A DNA stretch of 64,000 bases from an uncultured Bizionia sp. (GCA_947496215.1 CANMCF010000001.1:603641-667640); one strand, 5' to 3'; counted from the first letter of the stretch, positions 43,082 through 55,145 are shown. Notes: generated by a model from the sequence alone, not told the origin. Made by a program: numbers and translations.

Positions 43082-44569
43082 ATGCAAGACGACAATCTCT
43101 CCGAAATAAACATAGAAGACCAAAAAATCATTGACAATAAAGAGCTTAGTTTATGGGAAGCTTTGATTCCCGTCATAGCATTGGTAGGAATGTTAGCCTA
43201 CAACATTTATGTATACGGAGACGATGCCTTGAGCGGAAGCAATCAATTTGTTCTTTTGCTAGGAGCTGCAGTAGCTGCCATTGTTGGCTTTAAAAATAAA
43301 GTTAGATACAAGAGAATGCTTGAAGAGGTTGCAGAAAATGTAAAATCCACAACAGGAGCATTGCTGATATTGTTGATGGTAGGTTCATTGGCTGGAACAT
43401 GGTTGATAAGTGGAATCATACCTACCATGATATATTATGGCTTGCAAATATTGAATCCAACGATCTTTCTTGCAGCATGTGTCATTATTTGTTCCATAAT
43501 CTCAATTGCCACTGGTAGTTCATGGACCACTTCGGCCACAGTGGGTATTGCTCTTGTCGGCATAGGTGAATCATTGGGCATATCTGTTGGAATGACAGCT
43601 GGAGCTGTCTTGTCTGGGGCATACTTTGGAGATAAGATGTCTCCACTCAGTGACACGACAAACCTTGCACCTGCAATGGCTGGAGGAGAACTCTTCAGTC
43701 ACATCAAATATATGGCATTGACTACAATACCGACCATAGTAATTACACTTATCATATTCATTATCATCGGGTTGAACTTAGACACGAGTGGTACTCCACA
43801 AATAGAAGACAAGTTGACGGCGATAAAAGGAGCATTCAACATCAGTCCTTGGTTGTTTATCGTACCTGTATTGATAATAATTATGATTGTTAAGAAAACG
43901 CCTCCTTTAATTGCATTGCTAATTGGTTCATTGCTAGGGGGCGTGGCTGCTTTGATTGCCCAACCGGATATCGTTGCAAAAATAGCTGGAGCTGAATCAT
44001 TGACATTCCAGTCTGGATACCAAGGTATCATGAATGCATTGACGGTAGATACTGCGGTAGAAACCTCCAGTCCGGAATTGAATGACTTATTTACCGCTGG
44101 TGGTATGAAAGGTATGCTTGGGACTATTTGGTTGATAGTATGTGCAATGGTGTTTGGAGGTGTTATGGATGCCATTGGTGCTTTATCAAGAATTACCAAA
44201 TCACTATTGAATTTGGCGACTACTACATTTGGTTTATTTGCAAGTACGGTAGCGAGTTGTTTAGCTTTGAACGTTACCGCTTCTGATCAATATTTGGCAC
44301 TGGTAGTTCCTGGAAAGATGTTCAAGCAAGCATACGAGGATAGAGGCTTGGCCCCAGAAAACCTTAGTAGGACTTTGGAGGATTCTGGTACGGTGACCTC
44401 AGTTTTGATTCCATGGAACACATGTGGAGCCTATCATTCTAAGGTGTTGTTTGGCTATGCTGGTGCAACAGCTTACATTCCATACGTATTCTTTAGTATT
44501 CTTAGTCCTTTTATGACTTTGCTGTTTGCTGCTTTTTCAATAAAAATCAAGCAACTATCTTCTAAATAA
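43082..44569 (+). CDS. nhaC: Na+/H+ antiporter NhaC
   Basis: A 495-residue inner-membrane antiporter exchanging Na+ for H+. About 12 helices, with conserved NhaC segments TGSSWTTSATVGIALVGIG (about 140-158), GAVLSGAYFGDKMSPLSDTTNLAP, and VTASDQYLALVVPGKMF near the C-terminus. No recognisable regulatory domain. Monocistronic, with no terminator hairpin before the peroxiredoxin promoter at 44665. Confidence 0.93.
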   Translation: MQDDNLSEINIEDQKIIDNKELSLWEALIPVIALVGMLAYNIYVYGDDALSGSNQFVLLLGAAVAAIVGFKNKVRYKRMLEEVAENVKSTTGALLILLMVGSLAGTWLISGIIPTMIYYGLQILNPTIFLAACVIICSIISIATGSSWTTSATVGIALVGIGESLGISVGMTAGAVLSGAYFGDKMSPLSDTTNLAPAMAGGELFSHIKYMALTTIPTIVITLIIFIIIGLNLDTSGTPQIEDKLTAIKGAFNISPWLFIVPVLIIIMIVKKTPPLIALLIGSLLGGVAALIAQPDIVAKIAGAESLTFQSGYQGIMNALTVDTAVETSSPELNDLFTAGGMKGMLGTIWLIVCAMVFGGVMDAIGALSRITKSLLNLATTTFGLFASTVASCLALNVTASDQYLALVVPGKMFKQAYEDRGLAPENLSRTLEDSGTVTSVLIPWNTCGAYHSKVLFGYAGATAYIPYVFFSILSPFMTLLFAAFSIKIKQLSSK

Positions 44570-44664
44570 ATCGTAACTATCTAAATTTCAGGTTCAAATA
44601 AATTAAATCTATCATTTAATAAAGATTTAAAATTTTATTATTCCTTATTACATAGAATCAGGTG

Positions 44665-44672
44665 TATCTTTG
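44665..44672 (+). promoter_or_regulatory. -7 box for the peroxiredoxin operon
   Basis: TATCTTTG, a perfect TAnnTTTG match, 42 bases upstream of the peroxiredoxin ATG, with TTC rather than TTG near -33. Confidence 0.65.
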
Positions 44673-44714
44673 CGCCTTGAAAAAACGAATCATTAATTAT
44701 AAAATCAAATACAA

Positions 44715-45359
44715 ATGGCTATAGTAGGAAAACAATTTCCAAACTTAAATGTGGATGCAATGAACGAAATGGGAGACACTTTCAAATTGAACGTTCTTGA
44801 GGAAGCAAAAAACAACAAGAAAAAAGTATTGTTATTCTGGTACCCAAAAGATTTTACTTTTGTTTGCCCTACAGAATTACACGCCTTCCAAGCTGCTCTA
44901 GCAGAATTTGAAAAGCGCAATACTATCGTTATAGGAGCATCTTGTGACACTCCAGAAGTACACTTTGCTTGGTTGAACACTGCAAAGGACAATGGAGGAA
45001 TCGAAGGTGTGACTTATCCACTTTTGGCTGATTCCAACAGAAACCTAGCTTCTACCTTGGGAATCCTAGACATCACAAACGAACAATACAATGAAGAGAA
45101 TGGTGTTGTGACTGTAGACGGAGACAATGTAACCTATAGAGCTACTTACTTGATCGATGAGGATGGTGTGGTCTTCCATGAAGGAATAAACCATATGCCA
45201 CTTGGTCGTAATGTAAATGAGTTTTTACGTTTGGTAGATGCCTACACTCACGTTCAAGAAAAAGGAGAAGTTTGTCCAGCAAACTGGGAAGAAGGAAAAG
45301 AAGCCATGGGAGCAAATAGAAATGCAACTGCAGAATATTTGGCTGCACACGTAAACTAA
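44715..45359 (+). CDS. 2-Cys peroxiredoxin (AhpC/Prx1 type)
   Basis: A 214-residue thiol peroxidase. Peroxidatic Cys51 in DFTFVCPTELHAF and resolving Cys187 in GEVCPANWEEG identify a typical 2-Cys Prx of the AhpC/Prx1 class, acting on H2O2 and organic hydroperoxides. Reduction could come from the thioredoxin encoded next (9 bases downstream). No ahpF is seen in the window. First gene of a three-gene operon closed by the terminator at 45984. Confidence 0.95.
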   Translation: MAIVGKQFPNLNVDAMNEMGDTFKLNVLEEAKNNKKKVLLFWYPKDFTFVCPTELHAFQAALAEFEKRNTIVIGASCDTPEVHFAWLNTAKDNGGIEGVTYPLLADSNRNLASTLGILDITNEQYNEENGVVTVDGDNVTYRATYLIDEDGVVFHEGINHMPLGRNVNEFLRLVDAYTHVQEKGEVCPANWEEGKEAMGANRNATAEYLAAHVN

Positions 45360-45368
45360 TTCTGAATC

Positions 45369-45677
45369 ATGGTACAAGAATTAATTCAAGATAACCTTAG
45401 CGAATTGGTTGCCAACAACGAAACTGTAGTCGTACAGTATTCTGCAACTTGGTGTGGCAACTGTCGTATAATGAAGCCAAAAGTCAAAAAACTGGCTTCG
45501 GAACTGGATGGTGTAACTTTTATAATAGCTGACGCAGAAAAATTTCCGGAATCCAGACAATTGGCGACAGTGGATAACTTGCCAACATTCGCAACATTTA
45601 AGAATGGGGCTTTCGTAAATCAGGTACAGACCAACAAATTCGATGTTTTGAAAACATTGGTTGACGAAGTTCTTTAG
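45369..45677 (+). CDS. thioredoxin-fold reductant
   Basis: A 102-residue cytosolic thioredoxin-like protein with active site YSATWCGNCRIMKPK (Cys29, Cys32; CGNC instead of the usual CGPC) and the cis-Pro in VDNLPTFATF. Its position right after the peroxiredoxin makes it the likely reductant. The Asn in place of Pro in the CxxC suggests a different redox potential than Trx1, which is inference. Confidence 0.9.
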   Translation: MVQELIQDNLSELVANNETVVVQYSATWCGNCRIMKPKVKKLASELDGVTFIIADAEKFPESRQLATVDNLPTFATFKNGAFVNQVQTNKFDVLKTLVDEVL

Positions 45678-45707
45678 TTAAGGATTGTCCAAAAATTATC
45701 ATTTTTC

Positions 45708-45965
45708 ATGAAATTACCAGTAATAAAACACTTGACACAATTTATAGAAAGCAATGATGAAGATTACATTGTGGAAACCATTGAAACCTTGGAAGCTTTA
45801 ACGGAAGTTCCTTCTCTCAAAGATGAAGAACTCGATGTCATAGGAGAACTCATCTCCAATATGTATGGCGCCATCGAAGTTAACAAGATGATAAAGGAAG
45901 GTGCCTCACAAAAAGAAGCTTTAAATGCCTTCATGAAACGTGTTCTAGGGTCTATTGACAAATAG
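45708..45965 (+). CDS. small conserved protein downstream of thioredoxin
   Basis: An 85-residue, acidic, mostly alpha-helical protein with no Cys, no signal and no membrane segment (for example ETLEALTEVPSLKDEELDVIG, split as two helices). It fits a small Bacteroidota family (perhaps DUF6952) found with peroxiredoxin-thioredoxin genes; the family name is from memory and unchecked. It may bind or regulate the neighbouring redox proteins. Confidence 0.65.
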   Translation: MKLPVIKHLTQFIESNDEDYIVETIETLEALTEVPSLKDEELDVIGELISNMYGAIEVNKMIKEGASQKEALNAFMKRVLGSIDK

Positions 45966-45983
45966 AAAAAGAAAATTACAACG

Positions 45984-46017
45984 AAAAAACCACTTCAAAT
46001 GAAGTGGTTTTTTTATT
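45984..46017. terminator. bidirectional terminator
   Basis: Arms AAAAAACCACTTCA (45984-45997) and TGAAGTGGTTTTTT (46000-46013) pair perfectly around two bases and carry A/T runs. It serves both the peroxiredoxin operon and the convergent katG. Confidence 0.9.
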
Positions 46018-46048
46018 GTGTGACCTTTGCTTGATATCTTTCTCCCGA

Positions 46049-48298
<2,250 letters not shown>

Positions 48299-48460
48299 TT
48301 ACTTCAAAAAAATTGATTGTCCTTATTTTGTAATAGTTATTAACTATGAAAAACAAATATTTCAATCATTAAAAATTATTCTAAAAGAAATTCATGAAAT
48401 ATTAAGCGTACAATCCAATTAATGTTTATTTTTAGTCTTCAATTTTAAAAATTAAAGAAA

Positions 48461-48967
48461 ATGGCATCAATTACATTAGGTGGTACCCCTGTAGAAACCT
48501 CTGGAAATCTACCAAAAGTAGGCACTAAGGCTCCGAACTTCAAACTGACAGTAAGTGATTTGTCCTCTCAAGAATTATCAGATTTCGAAGGACATAAAGT
48601 TGTATTGAACATATTTCCAAGTGTGGACACTGGCACTTGTGCTGCATCCGTAAGAGCATATAACAAGGAAGCTAGTGAAATGGAAAACACGAAAGTACTT
48701 TGCATTTCCAAAGATTTACCATTTGCACAAGCTCGTTTTTGTGGAGCTGAAGGGTTGGACAACGTTTTAATGCTATCCGACTATAGAAATGGTGACTTTG
48801 GCAAGGCATATGGCTTGGATTTTGCCACAGGTCCTTTTGAAGGGTTGCTTTCCAGATGTGTCATTGTATTAGACGAAAATGGCATTGTCAAATATACTGA
48901 GCAAGTCCCAGAAGTTGCAGACGAACCCAATTATAAGGCATCCTTATATGCCCTGTTAGACGAATAA
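48461..48967 (+). CDS. tpx: thiol peroxidase Tpx
   Basis: A 168-residue atypical 2-Cys peroxiredoxin with peroxidatic Cys60 in VDTGTCAASVR and resolving Cys94 in QARFCGAEGL, as in E. coli Tpx, which prefers alkyl hydroperoxides. It is divergent from katG. The spacing of 210 bases allows shared regulation. No TAnnTTTG box is evident. Confidence 0.95.
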   Translation: MASITLGGTPVETSGNLPKVGTKAPNFKLTVSDLSSQELSDFEGHKVVLNIFPSVDTGTCAASVRAYNKEASEMENTKVLCISKDLPFAQARFCGAEGLDNVLMLSDYRNGDFGKAYGLDFATGPFEGLLSRCVIVLDENGIVKYTEQVPEVADEPNYKASLYALLDE

Positions 48968-49016
48968 CCTATTGTTTCTCTATAAAATTTAGAGAATAAA
49001 TTTTCAATACCATCTA

Positions 49017-49081
49017 ATTGAATGCAATCGAAATGCATATGCATTTTATGTCATATATGATTGATTTCGATTGCATTCAAT
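49017..49081. repeat. nested inverted repeat between tpx and dgkA
   Basis: An 18-bp perfect inverted repeat: ATTGAATGCAATCGAAAT at 49017-49034 and its complement at 49064-49081, with a 29-base centre. The spacer's left edge overlaps a second, perfect palindrome (AAATGCATATGCATTT, 49031-49046). No T-run follows, so this is not a standard terminator. It may be a protein-binding site or a stable RNA hairpin in the dgkA leader. Confidence 0.7.
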
Positions 49082-49132
49082 AAAAAGCAATCACAACAGC
49101 CTTTCATTCCAATTCATCCATATGCCCATCAT

Positions 49133-49501
49133 ATGAGCAAAAAAGACTCCTTCCTAGTAAATCGAATTAAAAGTGTTGGCTATGCTTTCAAAGGTGCATA
49201 CCTCCTAATTACCACAGAAGCTAGTTTGAAGGTACAGTTCTTCATCGGTGTGATTATGACCATTGCTGGGTTTTATTATGACTTGTCCGCTACGGAGTGG
49301 ATTATCCAAATTCTCATCATAGCATTGATCATGTCCATTGAAGGTGTCAACACCGCCATAGAGGAAATTGCAGATTTCATCCACCCGAACCATCACCCAA
49401 AAATCGGGCTCATAAAGGACTTGGCAGCTGGTGCTGTATTTATTTTTGCCGTAGCAGCCGTAATCGTGGGTTGCATCATATACATTCCAAAGGTTTTCTA
49501 A
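49133..49501 (+). CDS. dgkA: diacylglycerol/undecaprenol kinase
   Basis: A 122-residue inner-membrane kinase with three helices; the family phosphorylates diacylglycerol or undecaprenol. Conserved segments are SIEGVNTAIEEIADFI (the E..NTAIE motif) and IKDLAAGAVFIFAVAAV. I chose ATG at 49133 (MSKKDSF); the longer frame opens with TTG at 49061 inside the inverted repeat and adds 24 residues that look unlike coding sequence. Confidence 0.9.
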   Translation: MSKKDSFLVNRIKSVGYAFKGAYLLITTEASLKVQFFIGVIMTIAGFYYDLSATEWIIQILIIALIMSIEGVNTAIEEIADFIHPNHHPKIGLIKDLAAGAVFIFAVAAVIVGCIIYIPKVF

Positions 49502-49628
49502 AATCAAATTAGTATTGGTTTCCATTGCCTCTCTTCATCCAAATCATTTCCTGTCGAAATCAGAAATGCAAAAATGACGAGGTTTCATTTTAATGCAATT
49601 ATCGATTAGGATAAACGTTAAGTATTTG

Positions 49629-49636
49629 TATTTTTG
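49629..49636 (+). promoter_or_regulatory. -7 box for the ftsK operon
   Basis: TATTTTTG, a perfect TAnnTTTG match, 19 bases upstream of the ftsK ATG. The -33 position has TTA rather than TTG. Confidence 0.6.
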
Positions 49637-49655
49637 TTTAATCTAAAAGCAGAGA

Positions 49656-52079
49656 ATGGCGAAAACAAAACCGAAATCAAAACCTAAATCAACTAAAAAA
49701 TCGAGACCAAAATTCAAACGCCCTAGTTTAGTTTTAAATAGCCAGCAGAAACTTGTTGCAGGTAGTTTTTTGATTATTTTGGGAATTCTGTTTTTTATAG
49801 CCTTCCTATCCTTTCTGTTTACGGGAGAATCAGATCAAAGTACATTGGCTGAATTTTCCTCAAGACAGGTCAAATCCGAAAATTGGCTCAGTAAATTTGG
49901 AGCTTGGTTGAGCGACCTATTCATTCAACGCGGTTTTGGAATTGCTTCGTTTATAATTTCTGGATTGATTTTTCTTTCTGGAGTATATATCGTATTGGAC
50001 TTGAAAAAGGAAAAGTTGCGGCAACATTGGTTTTGGGGAATAGTCATTACCATTTGGTTATCCATTTTACTTGGGTTCCTTTCTAAAGACAATGGTTTGT
50101 TAAGCGGCACCATTGGTTATGAGACAAATACATACCTTCAAGATTACATTGGCAAGATAGGAACTGCATTGTTGTTGATTTTTGCCTTGATATCTTATCT
50201 GGCCATAAGGCTTAAAGTCACTCCACAACATATTGCGTCTCTTTTCAAAAAAGCAAAAGACGATATTGAATCTGAGTTCGAGCAAGCTTCCAACGAAAAT
50301 GAAACCATAATACCAATAGACAATAGTCTAACCGAAGAAGCAGAGCACATAAAGACAGCTTTTGAAGCTCCTGTAGAGGACATAAAACCTACGATAGACA
50401 ATTATTCGAAACCTGAAACAAAATCTGATGACAAAGGAAAAACCTCCACGACATTGGAAGTGGAAGTCCCTAAAGAAGAAGAGGAGGAAGAAGAAAGCAT
50501 AGAGATAAAAGTCGAAGACATCGTGGAAGAGAAATCCGAAACTGATAACTTGTCCGACAAACTCGTTGCCGACTTTGGGCTATTCGATCCAACATTGGAG
50601 CTGGGGAATTACCAATTTCCCCCATTGGATCTATTGAAAAAATACGATACAGAAGGAATTACCATCAACCAAGAAGAACTCGAAGACAACAAAAACCGAA
50701 TCGTAGAAACTTTAAACAATTACAAAATAGGCATAGCCACCATCAAAGCCACAATTGGCCCCACAGTTACACTGTATGAAATCGTACCGGAAGCTGGGGT
50801 TCGTATTTCCAAAATCAAAAACTTGGAAGATGACATCGCATTGTCACTTTCTGCATTGGGGATTCGTATCATTGCTCCCATTCCAGGAAAAGGAACCATT
50901 GGTATAGAGGTACCAAACAAGAACTCCACCATAGTCTCCATGCGTTCTGTGATTGCCGCTCAGAAATTTCAGAAATCCGAGATGCAACTTCCCATTGCCT
51001 TGGGTAAGACCATTAGCAATGAAACCTTTGTTGTAGATTTGGCCAAGATGCCTCACTTGTTGATGGCTGGTGCGACCGGGCAAGGAAAATCTGTAGGACT
51101 AAATGCTGTCTTGACATCATTGCTTTACAAAAAACATCCAGCGGAAGTCAAATTTGTCTTGGTTGACCCGAAGAAGGTCGAATTGACGCTTTTCAACAAG
51201 ATAGAGCGTCATTACCTAGCCAAACTTCCAGATAGTGCCGAGGCAATAATAACAGACAACACCAAGGTCATAAACACATTGAACTCCTTGTGCATTGAAA
51301 TGGACAACCGATACGAAATGCTGAAAAATGCATTTTGTAGAAACATTGCTGAATACAATTCCAAATTCAAAGCTCGCAAATTGAATCCTAACGACGGACA
51401 TCAATTCCTACCTTACATCGTATTGGTCGTCGATGAATTTGCTGATTTGATCATGACTGCAGGTAAAGAGGTGGAAACACCAATAGCTCGTCTCGCTCAA
51501 TTGGCTCGTGCCATAGGAATACACTTGATAGTTGCCACACAAAGACCATCTGTAAATGTGATAACTGGTATCATAAAAGCCAACTTCCCTGCCAGAATTG
51601 CATTTAGGGTAACTTCCAAGATAGATTCCCGCACCATTTTGGATGGTTCTGGAGCAGATCAATTGATTGGTCGTGGAGACATGCTTTATACACAAGGCAA
51701 TGACCTTATTAGAATACAATGTGCTTTCGTGGACACACCCGAAGTTGAAAAGATCACCGATTTCATTGGTGCTCAGAAAGCATATCCTGATGCTTACCTA
51801 CTTCCAGAATACGTAGGTGAAGAAGGTGGCACAACTCTTGATATAGATATTTCAGATAGAGATAAATTGTTCAAAGAAGCTGCTGAGATCATTGTAACGG
51901 CCCAACAAGGTTCGGCTTCCTTATTGCAACGTAAATTAAAACTAGGATACAACAGAGCTGGACGTCTAATAGATCAATTGGAAGCAGCTGGCATTGTTGG
52001 AGGTTTTGAAGGTAGCAAGGCAAGGCAAGTCCTAATTACAGATTTGGCGGCACTTGATGAACATTTGGCAAATGAATAA
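49656..52079 (+). CDS. ftsK: DNA translocase FtsK
   Basis: An 807-residue division-linked DNA pump. Four membrane helices (about 30-185) anchor it to the septum; an acidic linker (about 215-310, many Glu) leads to the motor with Walker A (GATGQGKSVG, about 472) and Walker B (VLVVDEFADL, about 588-597). The C-terminal gamma winged helix (LQRKLKLGYNRAGRLIDQLE region, about 740-807) would read KOPS-like sites and contact XerD. Compact compared with E. coli FtsK because the linker is short. First of a probable run with lolA and an LptF/G-like gene. Confidence 0.95.
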   Translation: MAKTKPKSKPKSTKKSRPKFKRPSLVLNSQQKLVAGSFLIILGILFFIAFLSFLFTGESDQSTLAEFSSRQVKSENWLSKFGAWLSDLFIQRGFGIASFIISGLIFLSGVYIVLDLKKEKLRQHWFWGIVITIWLSILLGFLSKDNGLLSGTIGYETNTYLQDYIGKIGTALLLIFALISYLAIRLKVTPQHIASLFKKAKDDIESEFEQASNENETIIPIDNSLTEEAEHIKTAFEAPVEDIKPTIDNYSKPETKSDDKGKTSTTLEVEVPKEEEEEEESIEIKVEDIVEEKSETDNLSDKLVADFGLFDPTLELGNYQFPPLDLLKKYDTEGITINQEELEDNKNRIVETLNNYKIGIATIKATIGPTVTLYEIVPEAGVRISKIKNLEDDIALSLSALGIRIIAPIPGKGTIGIEVPNKNSTIVSMRSVIAAQKFQKSEMQLPIALGKTISNETFVVDLAKMPHLLMAGATGQGKSVGLNAVLTSLLYKKHPAEVKFVLVDPKKVELTLFNKIERHYLAKLPDSAEAIITDNTKVINTLNSLCIEMDNRYEMLKNAFCRNIAEYNSKFKARKLNPNDGHQFLPYIVLVVDEFADLIMTAGKEVETPIARLAQLARAIGIHLIVATQRPSVNVITGIIKANFPARIAFRVTSKIDSRTILDGSGADQLIGRGDMLYTQGNDLIRIQCAFVDTPEVEKITDFIGAQKAYPDAYLLPEYVGEEGGTTLDIDISDRDKLFKEAAEIIVTAQQGSASLLQRKLKLGYNRAGRLIDQLEAAGIVGGFEGSKARQVLITDLAALDEHLANE

Positions 52080-52134
52080 AAATAATAACAAAAAAATTTC
52101 CACCTCAATGGAGATGACAAATTTAAGATTTACC

Positions 52135-52773
52135 ATGAAAAAAGTATTACTACTCTTATTATTAGTAAGTTCAACGACTTTTGCACAAAGCAAAGGTGAC
52201 GCAAAAACATTATTGTCCGAAGTATCGCAAAAAGTAAAAGGCTACGACAACATTGCCATAGATTTCAAATACGTATTGGAAAACCTAGAAGAAAACATCA
52301 AGCAGGAAACAAGAGGAGATGTCAAGATGCAAGGTGACAAATACAAGCTCAACATACTAGGCATCACCAGAATATTTGACGGCTCCAAACTATATTCCAT
52401 CAGCCCTGAAGATGAAGAAGTAACCATTTCCTCTGAAAGTGCAGAGGATGAAAACAGCATCACCCCGAGCAAGATGCTTTCCTTCTATGAAGATGGTTTT
52501 ACCTACGAAATGGACATCGTACAGAAGGTCAAGGGTAGAAAGATTCAATATGTGAAATTGGTTCCAATCGATTCCAATTCTGAAATCAAGTACATACTGT
52601 TGGGTATAGATGCACAGACGAAGCATATCTACAACTTAATCGAAATAGGCAAAAACGGAACAAAGACAACACTTACTGTTAATTCTTTTAAAACTAATGA
52701 ACCTATTTCAAAAACCTTGTTTACCTTTGACGAAAGTAAATATGTAGATTACTACATCAATACACTAGATTAG
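52135..52773 (+). CDS. lolA: outer-membrane lipoprotein carrier LolA
   Basis: A 212-residue periplasmic carrier that ferries lipoproteins to the outer membrane. Signal peptide ends TTFAQ. The body has the LolA pattern of antiparallel strands (GYDNIAIDFKYVLENLEENI, RGDVKMQGDKYKLNILG) with hydrophobic core. I chose ATG at 52135 (MKKVLLLL); the longer frame from 52054 overlaps ftsK and adds a non-signal-like lead. It starts 55 bases after ftsK stops and is followed by the LptF/G-like gene 8 bases later. Confidence 0.88.
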   Translation: MKKVLLLLLLVSSTTFAQSKGDAKTLLSEVSQKVKGYDNIAIDFKYVLENLEENIKQETRGDVKMQGDKYKLNILGITRIFDGSKLYSISPEDEEVTISSESAEDENSITPSKMLSFYEDGFTYEMDIVQKVKGRKIQYVKLVPIDSNSEIKYILLGIDAQTKHIYNLIEIGKNGTKTTLTVNSFKTNEPISKTLFTFDESKYVDYYINTLD

Positions 52774-52781
52774 AATAGTCC

Positions 52782-55145
52782 TTGAAAATATTAGATAGAT
52801 ATATATTAAGCTCTTATCTTAAAACTTTTATCAGCGTGTTTGTCATACTCATGCTGATTTTTGTATTACAGGCCATTTGGTTGTATATAAAAGAGCTTGC
52901 AGGTAAGGATTTGGACATCATCACCGTCCTTAAATTCTTGTTTTACATCACTCCTACCCTAATCCCATTGATATTGCCGCTTACCATATTGTTGGCTTCG
53001 ATAATGGTATTTGGGAATTTTGCTGAAAACTATGAGTTTGCAGCTATGAAATCCACTGGGATATCACTCCAACGTGCCATGTCTGGATTAAGTGTATTCA
53101 TCGTACTATTGGCCATCACCACTTTCTTCTTTAGCAACAATGTCATTCCTAGGGCGGAATACAACAGCTACAACCTGAGAAAGAACATAGCCAAGGTGAA
53201 ACCCGCAATGGCAATAGCCGAAGGACAATTCAATCAAATAGGAGACGACTTCAACATAAAGGTGTCCAAGAAGACTGGAGATCGCGGTCAATATTTGGAA
53301 AACATCGTCATTCACCAAAGTCAGAAAGGAAGAACGGGAAACAACAAGACTACCATTGCAAAGACAGGAGAACTCACAAGTAGTGAAAAATCCGATGTCC
53401 TACAATTGATATTGTATGATGGTTACCATTATGATGACACCCCTCCAAAAGATTATAAAAAACGCTTGAAAAGACCTTTTACAAAAAGTCTCTTCAAAAA
53501 ATACATCATGAACATCGACTTGTCTCAAATAAATGCAGTCGACATGAATGAAAAGAACTATAGCGACAAATACACCATGCTAAGCATAAACGAATTGGAT
53601 TATGCCATAGATTCACTGGGTAAAGAGAGACAAGAGCTTTTTTCCACCATCTCCAAATCGTTATACAATAGAACGAACATCGGGACGATCAATCTTACGG
53701 TTGAGAGCAAAAAAGACACCATCCATACTGGAGGCATCATAGAATTGTTCAAGACCAAACGCCAAACACAACTGTTGGACTATGCAGTGAATGCGACATC
53801 CAGCACTATCCAAATCATTTCAACCAAGGACAACCTCATAAAGACCAAGACCATTGGATTCAACAAACACATCATTGCCTTTCATGAAAAGTTTGCCTTG
53901 GGCTTTGCTTGCATCATATTGTTTTTTGTCGGAGCCCCATTGGGTGCTTTAATAAAAAAAGGAGGTCTTGGATTGCCTATGGTAATTGCCATTGTCTTGT
54001 TTTTGAGTTATCACTTCATTGGCATCTTTGCAAAGAACAGTGCCAAGGATGGCTCCTTCAATCCGGCAATAGCCACTTGGTTCTCTACTTTGATCATGTT
54101 GCCGTTAAGCATCTACCTAACGACCAGAGCAACAAAAGATAGAGGTCTGTTTGAAACCGACGGTATTTTGGAACCACTTAAAAAATTGTTTGGAATCAAG
54201 AAAAAAGCAACTATGGAAAGTGAAGTTCTTTTGGACAGAAGTTCCAACGAATATGTTACTTTGGAAAGCTATGACAATAACAAGCTCATAGATGTCATAC
54301 AAAATTACAGACAGTACGATTATGGAATCTCTTACAAGAACTCTTCCGTAGCAATTTTGAATTCCAGGGGAATTACCACCCAAGAACTGAAATTTGGAGG
54401 ACACTTCACCAATCAGAAATACGAAGAGGCCGTTCGCTTGAAAAATGAATATGAGGAGGAATCCAAATTGGGCTTCATCCTATACGCCATTGCTGCTCTA
54501 TTGCTTCTTTCTGGTAGCATACTAAACAACAATAAATTCCCTGTACTGGGAAATACGATTTTTGGAATTGGAGTCCTTGCGGAAATAACCTATTTGTTCG
54601 CATTGATAAAATCCTTTTCTAAGCATTCCAACTTGATGAAACACTTGGGAAAAGAGACCATATCCAATGCATTGCTATTCTTCTTTCTTGGTTTGCCTTT
54701 GTATTTCCTTCTTTATTTCTTTCAAAAAAGAAAAATAGAGGAGGATTTAAAAATGAACGTCAAAGAAAAGACAGTCAAAGAAGGGAGTGGTGTACAAACA
54801 AAAACAGTACAAGCCTCAACTGCAAAATTGAAAGATTATAGAATCGTTTCTTCCTTTAGCTACACCTTTTATGCAATAGCTATGATTTTGTTTGTATTGC
54901 ATTTTGTTTTCAACAACAACAAATTACCACAATTGGCATCGGCAGGAATTCAACTTAGTGCCATCTCATTCATTGTTTATTGTGTGCATTACATAAAAGC
55001 CTTATTTGCCTTCAAAGCTGTCTATGCCCATTCTAAACAGAAAAAAGCGCCAAACAATCCCGTCTTGTCAATTTTAGGGGTCGTTTTCTACCCAATAATT
55101 CATCTATTCAGAAATCGAAAAATCAAATCTGATTTTATGCTTTAA
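52782..55145 (+). CDS. LptF/LptG-family permease, extra-long
   Basis: A 787-residue membrane protein. The first ~480 residues match LptF/LptG: N-terminal helix with RYILSSYLKTF, a group of six helices with the periplasmic beta-jellyroll part (about 105-360) between. These proteins extract lipopolysaccharide for LptB. Typical length is ~360 residues; here a further ~300 residues include four or five more helices (about 560-760) and a charged linker. The start is TTG at 52782: an in-frame stop lies two codons upstream, so no earlier start exists. No second copy or lptB is seen in the window. Confidence 0.82.
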   Translation: MKILDRYILSSYLKTFISVFVILMLIFVLQAIWLYIKELAGKDLDIITVLKFLFYITPTLIPLILPLTILLASIMVFGNFAENYEFAAMKSTGISLQRAMSGLSVFIVLLAITTFFFSNNVIPRAEYNSYNLRKNIAKVKPAMAIAEGQFNQIGDDFNIKVSKKTGDRGQYLENIVIHQSQKGRTGNNKTTIAKTGELTSSEKSDVLQLILYDGYHYDDTPPKDYKKRLKRPFTKSLFKKYIMNIDLSQINAVDMNEKNYSDKYTMLSINELDYAIDSLGKERQELFSTISKSLYNRTNIGTINLTVESKKDTIHTGGIIELFKTKRQTQLLDYAVNATSSTIQIISTKDNLIKTKTIGFNKHIIAFHEKFALGFACIILFFVGAPLGALIKKGGLGLPMVIAIVLFLSYHFIGIFAKNSAKDGSFNPAIATWFSTLIMLPLSIYLTTRATKDRGLFETDGILEPLKKLFGIKKKATMESEVLLDRSSNEYVTLESYDNNKLIDVIQNYRQYDYGISYKNSSVAILNSRGITTQELKFGGHFTNQKYEEAVRLKNEYEEESKLGFILYAIAALLLLSGSILNNNKFPVLGNTIFGIGVLAEITYLFALIKSFSKHSNLMKHLGKETISNALLFFFLGLPLYFLLYFFQKRKIEEDLKMNVKEKTVKEGSGVQTKTVQASTAKLKDYRIVSSFSYTFYAIAMILFVLHFVFNNNKLPQLASAGIQLSAISFIVYCVHYIKALFAFKAVYAHSKQKKAPNNPVLSILGVVFYPIIHLFRNRKIKSDFML

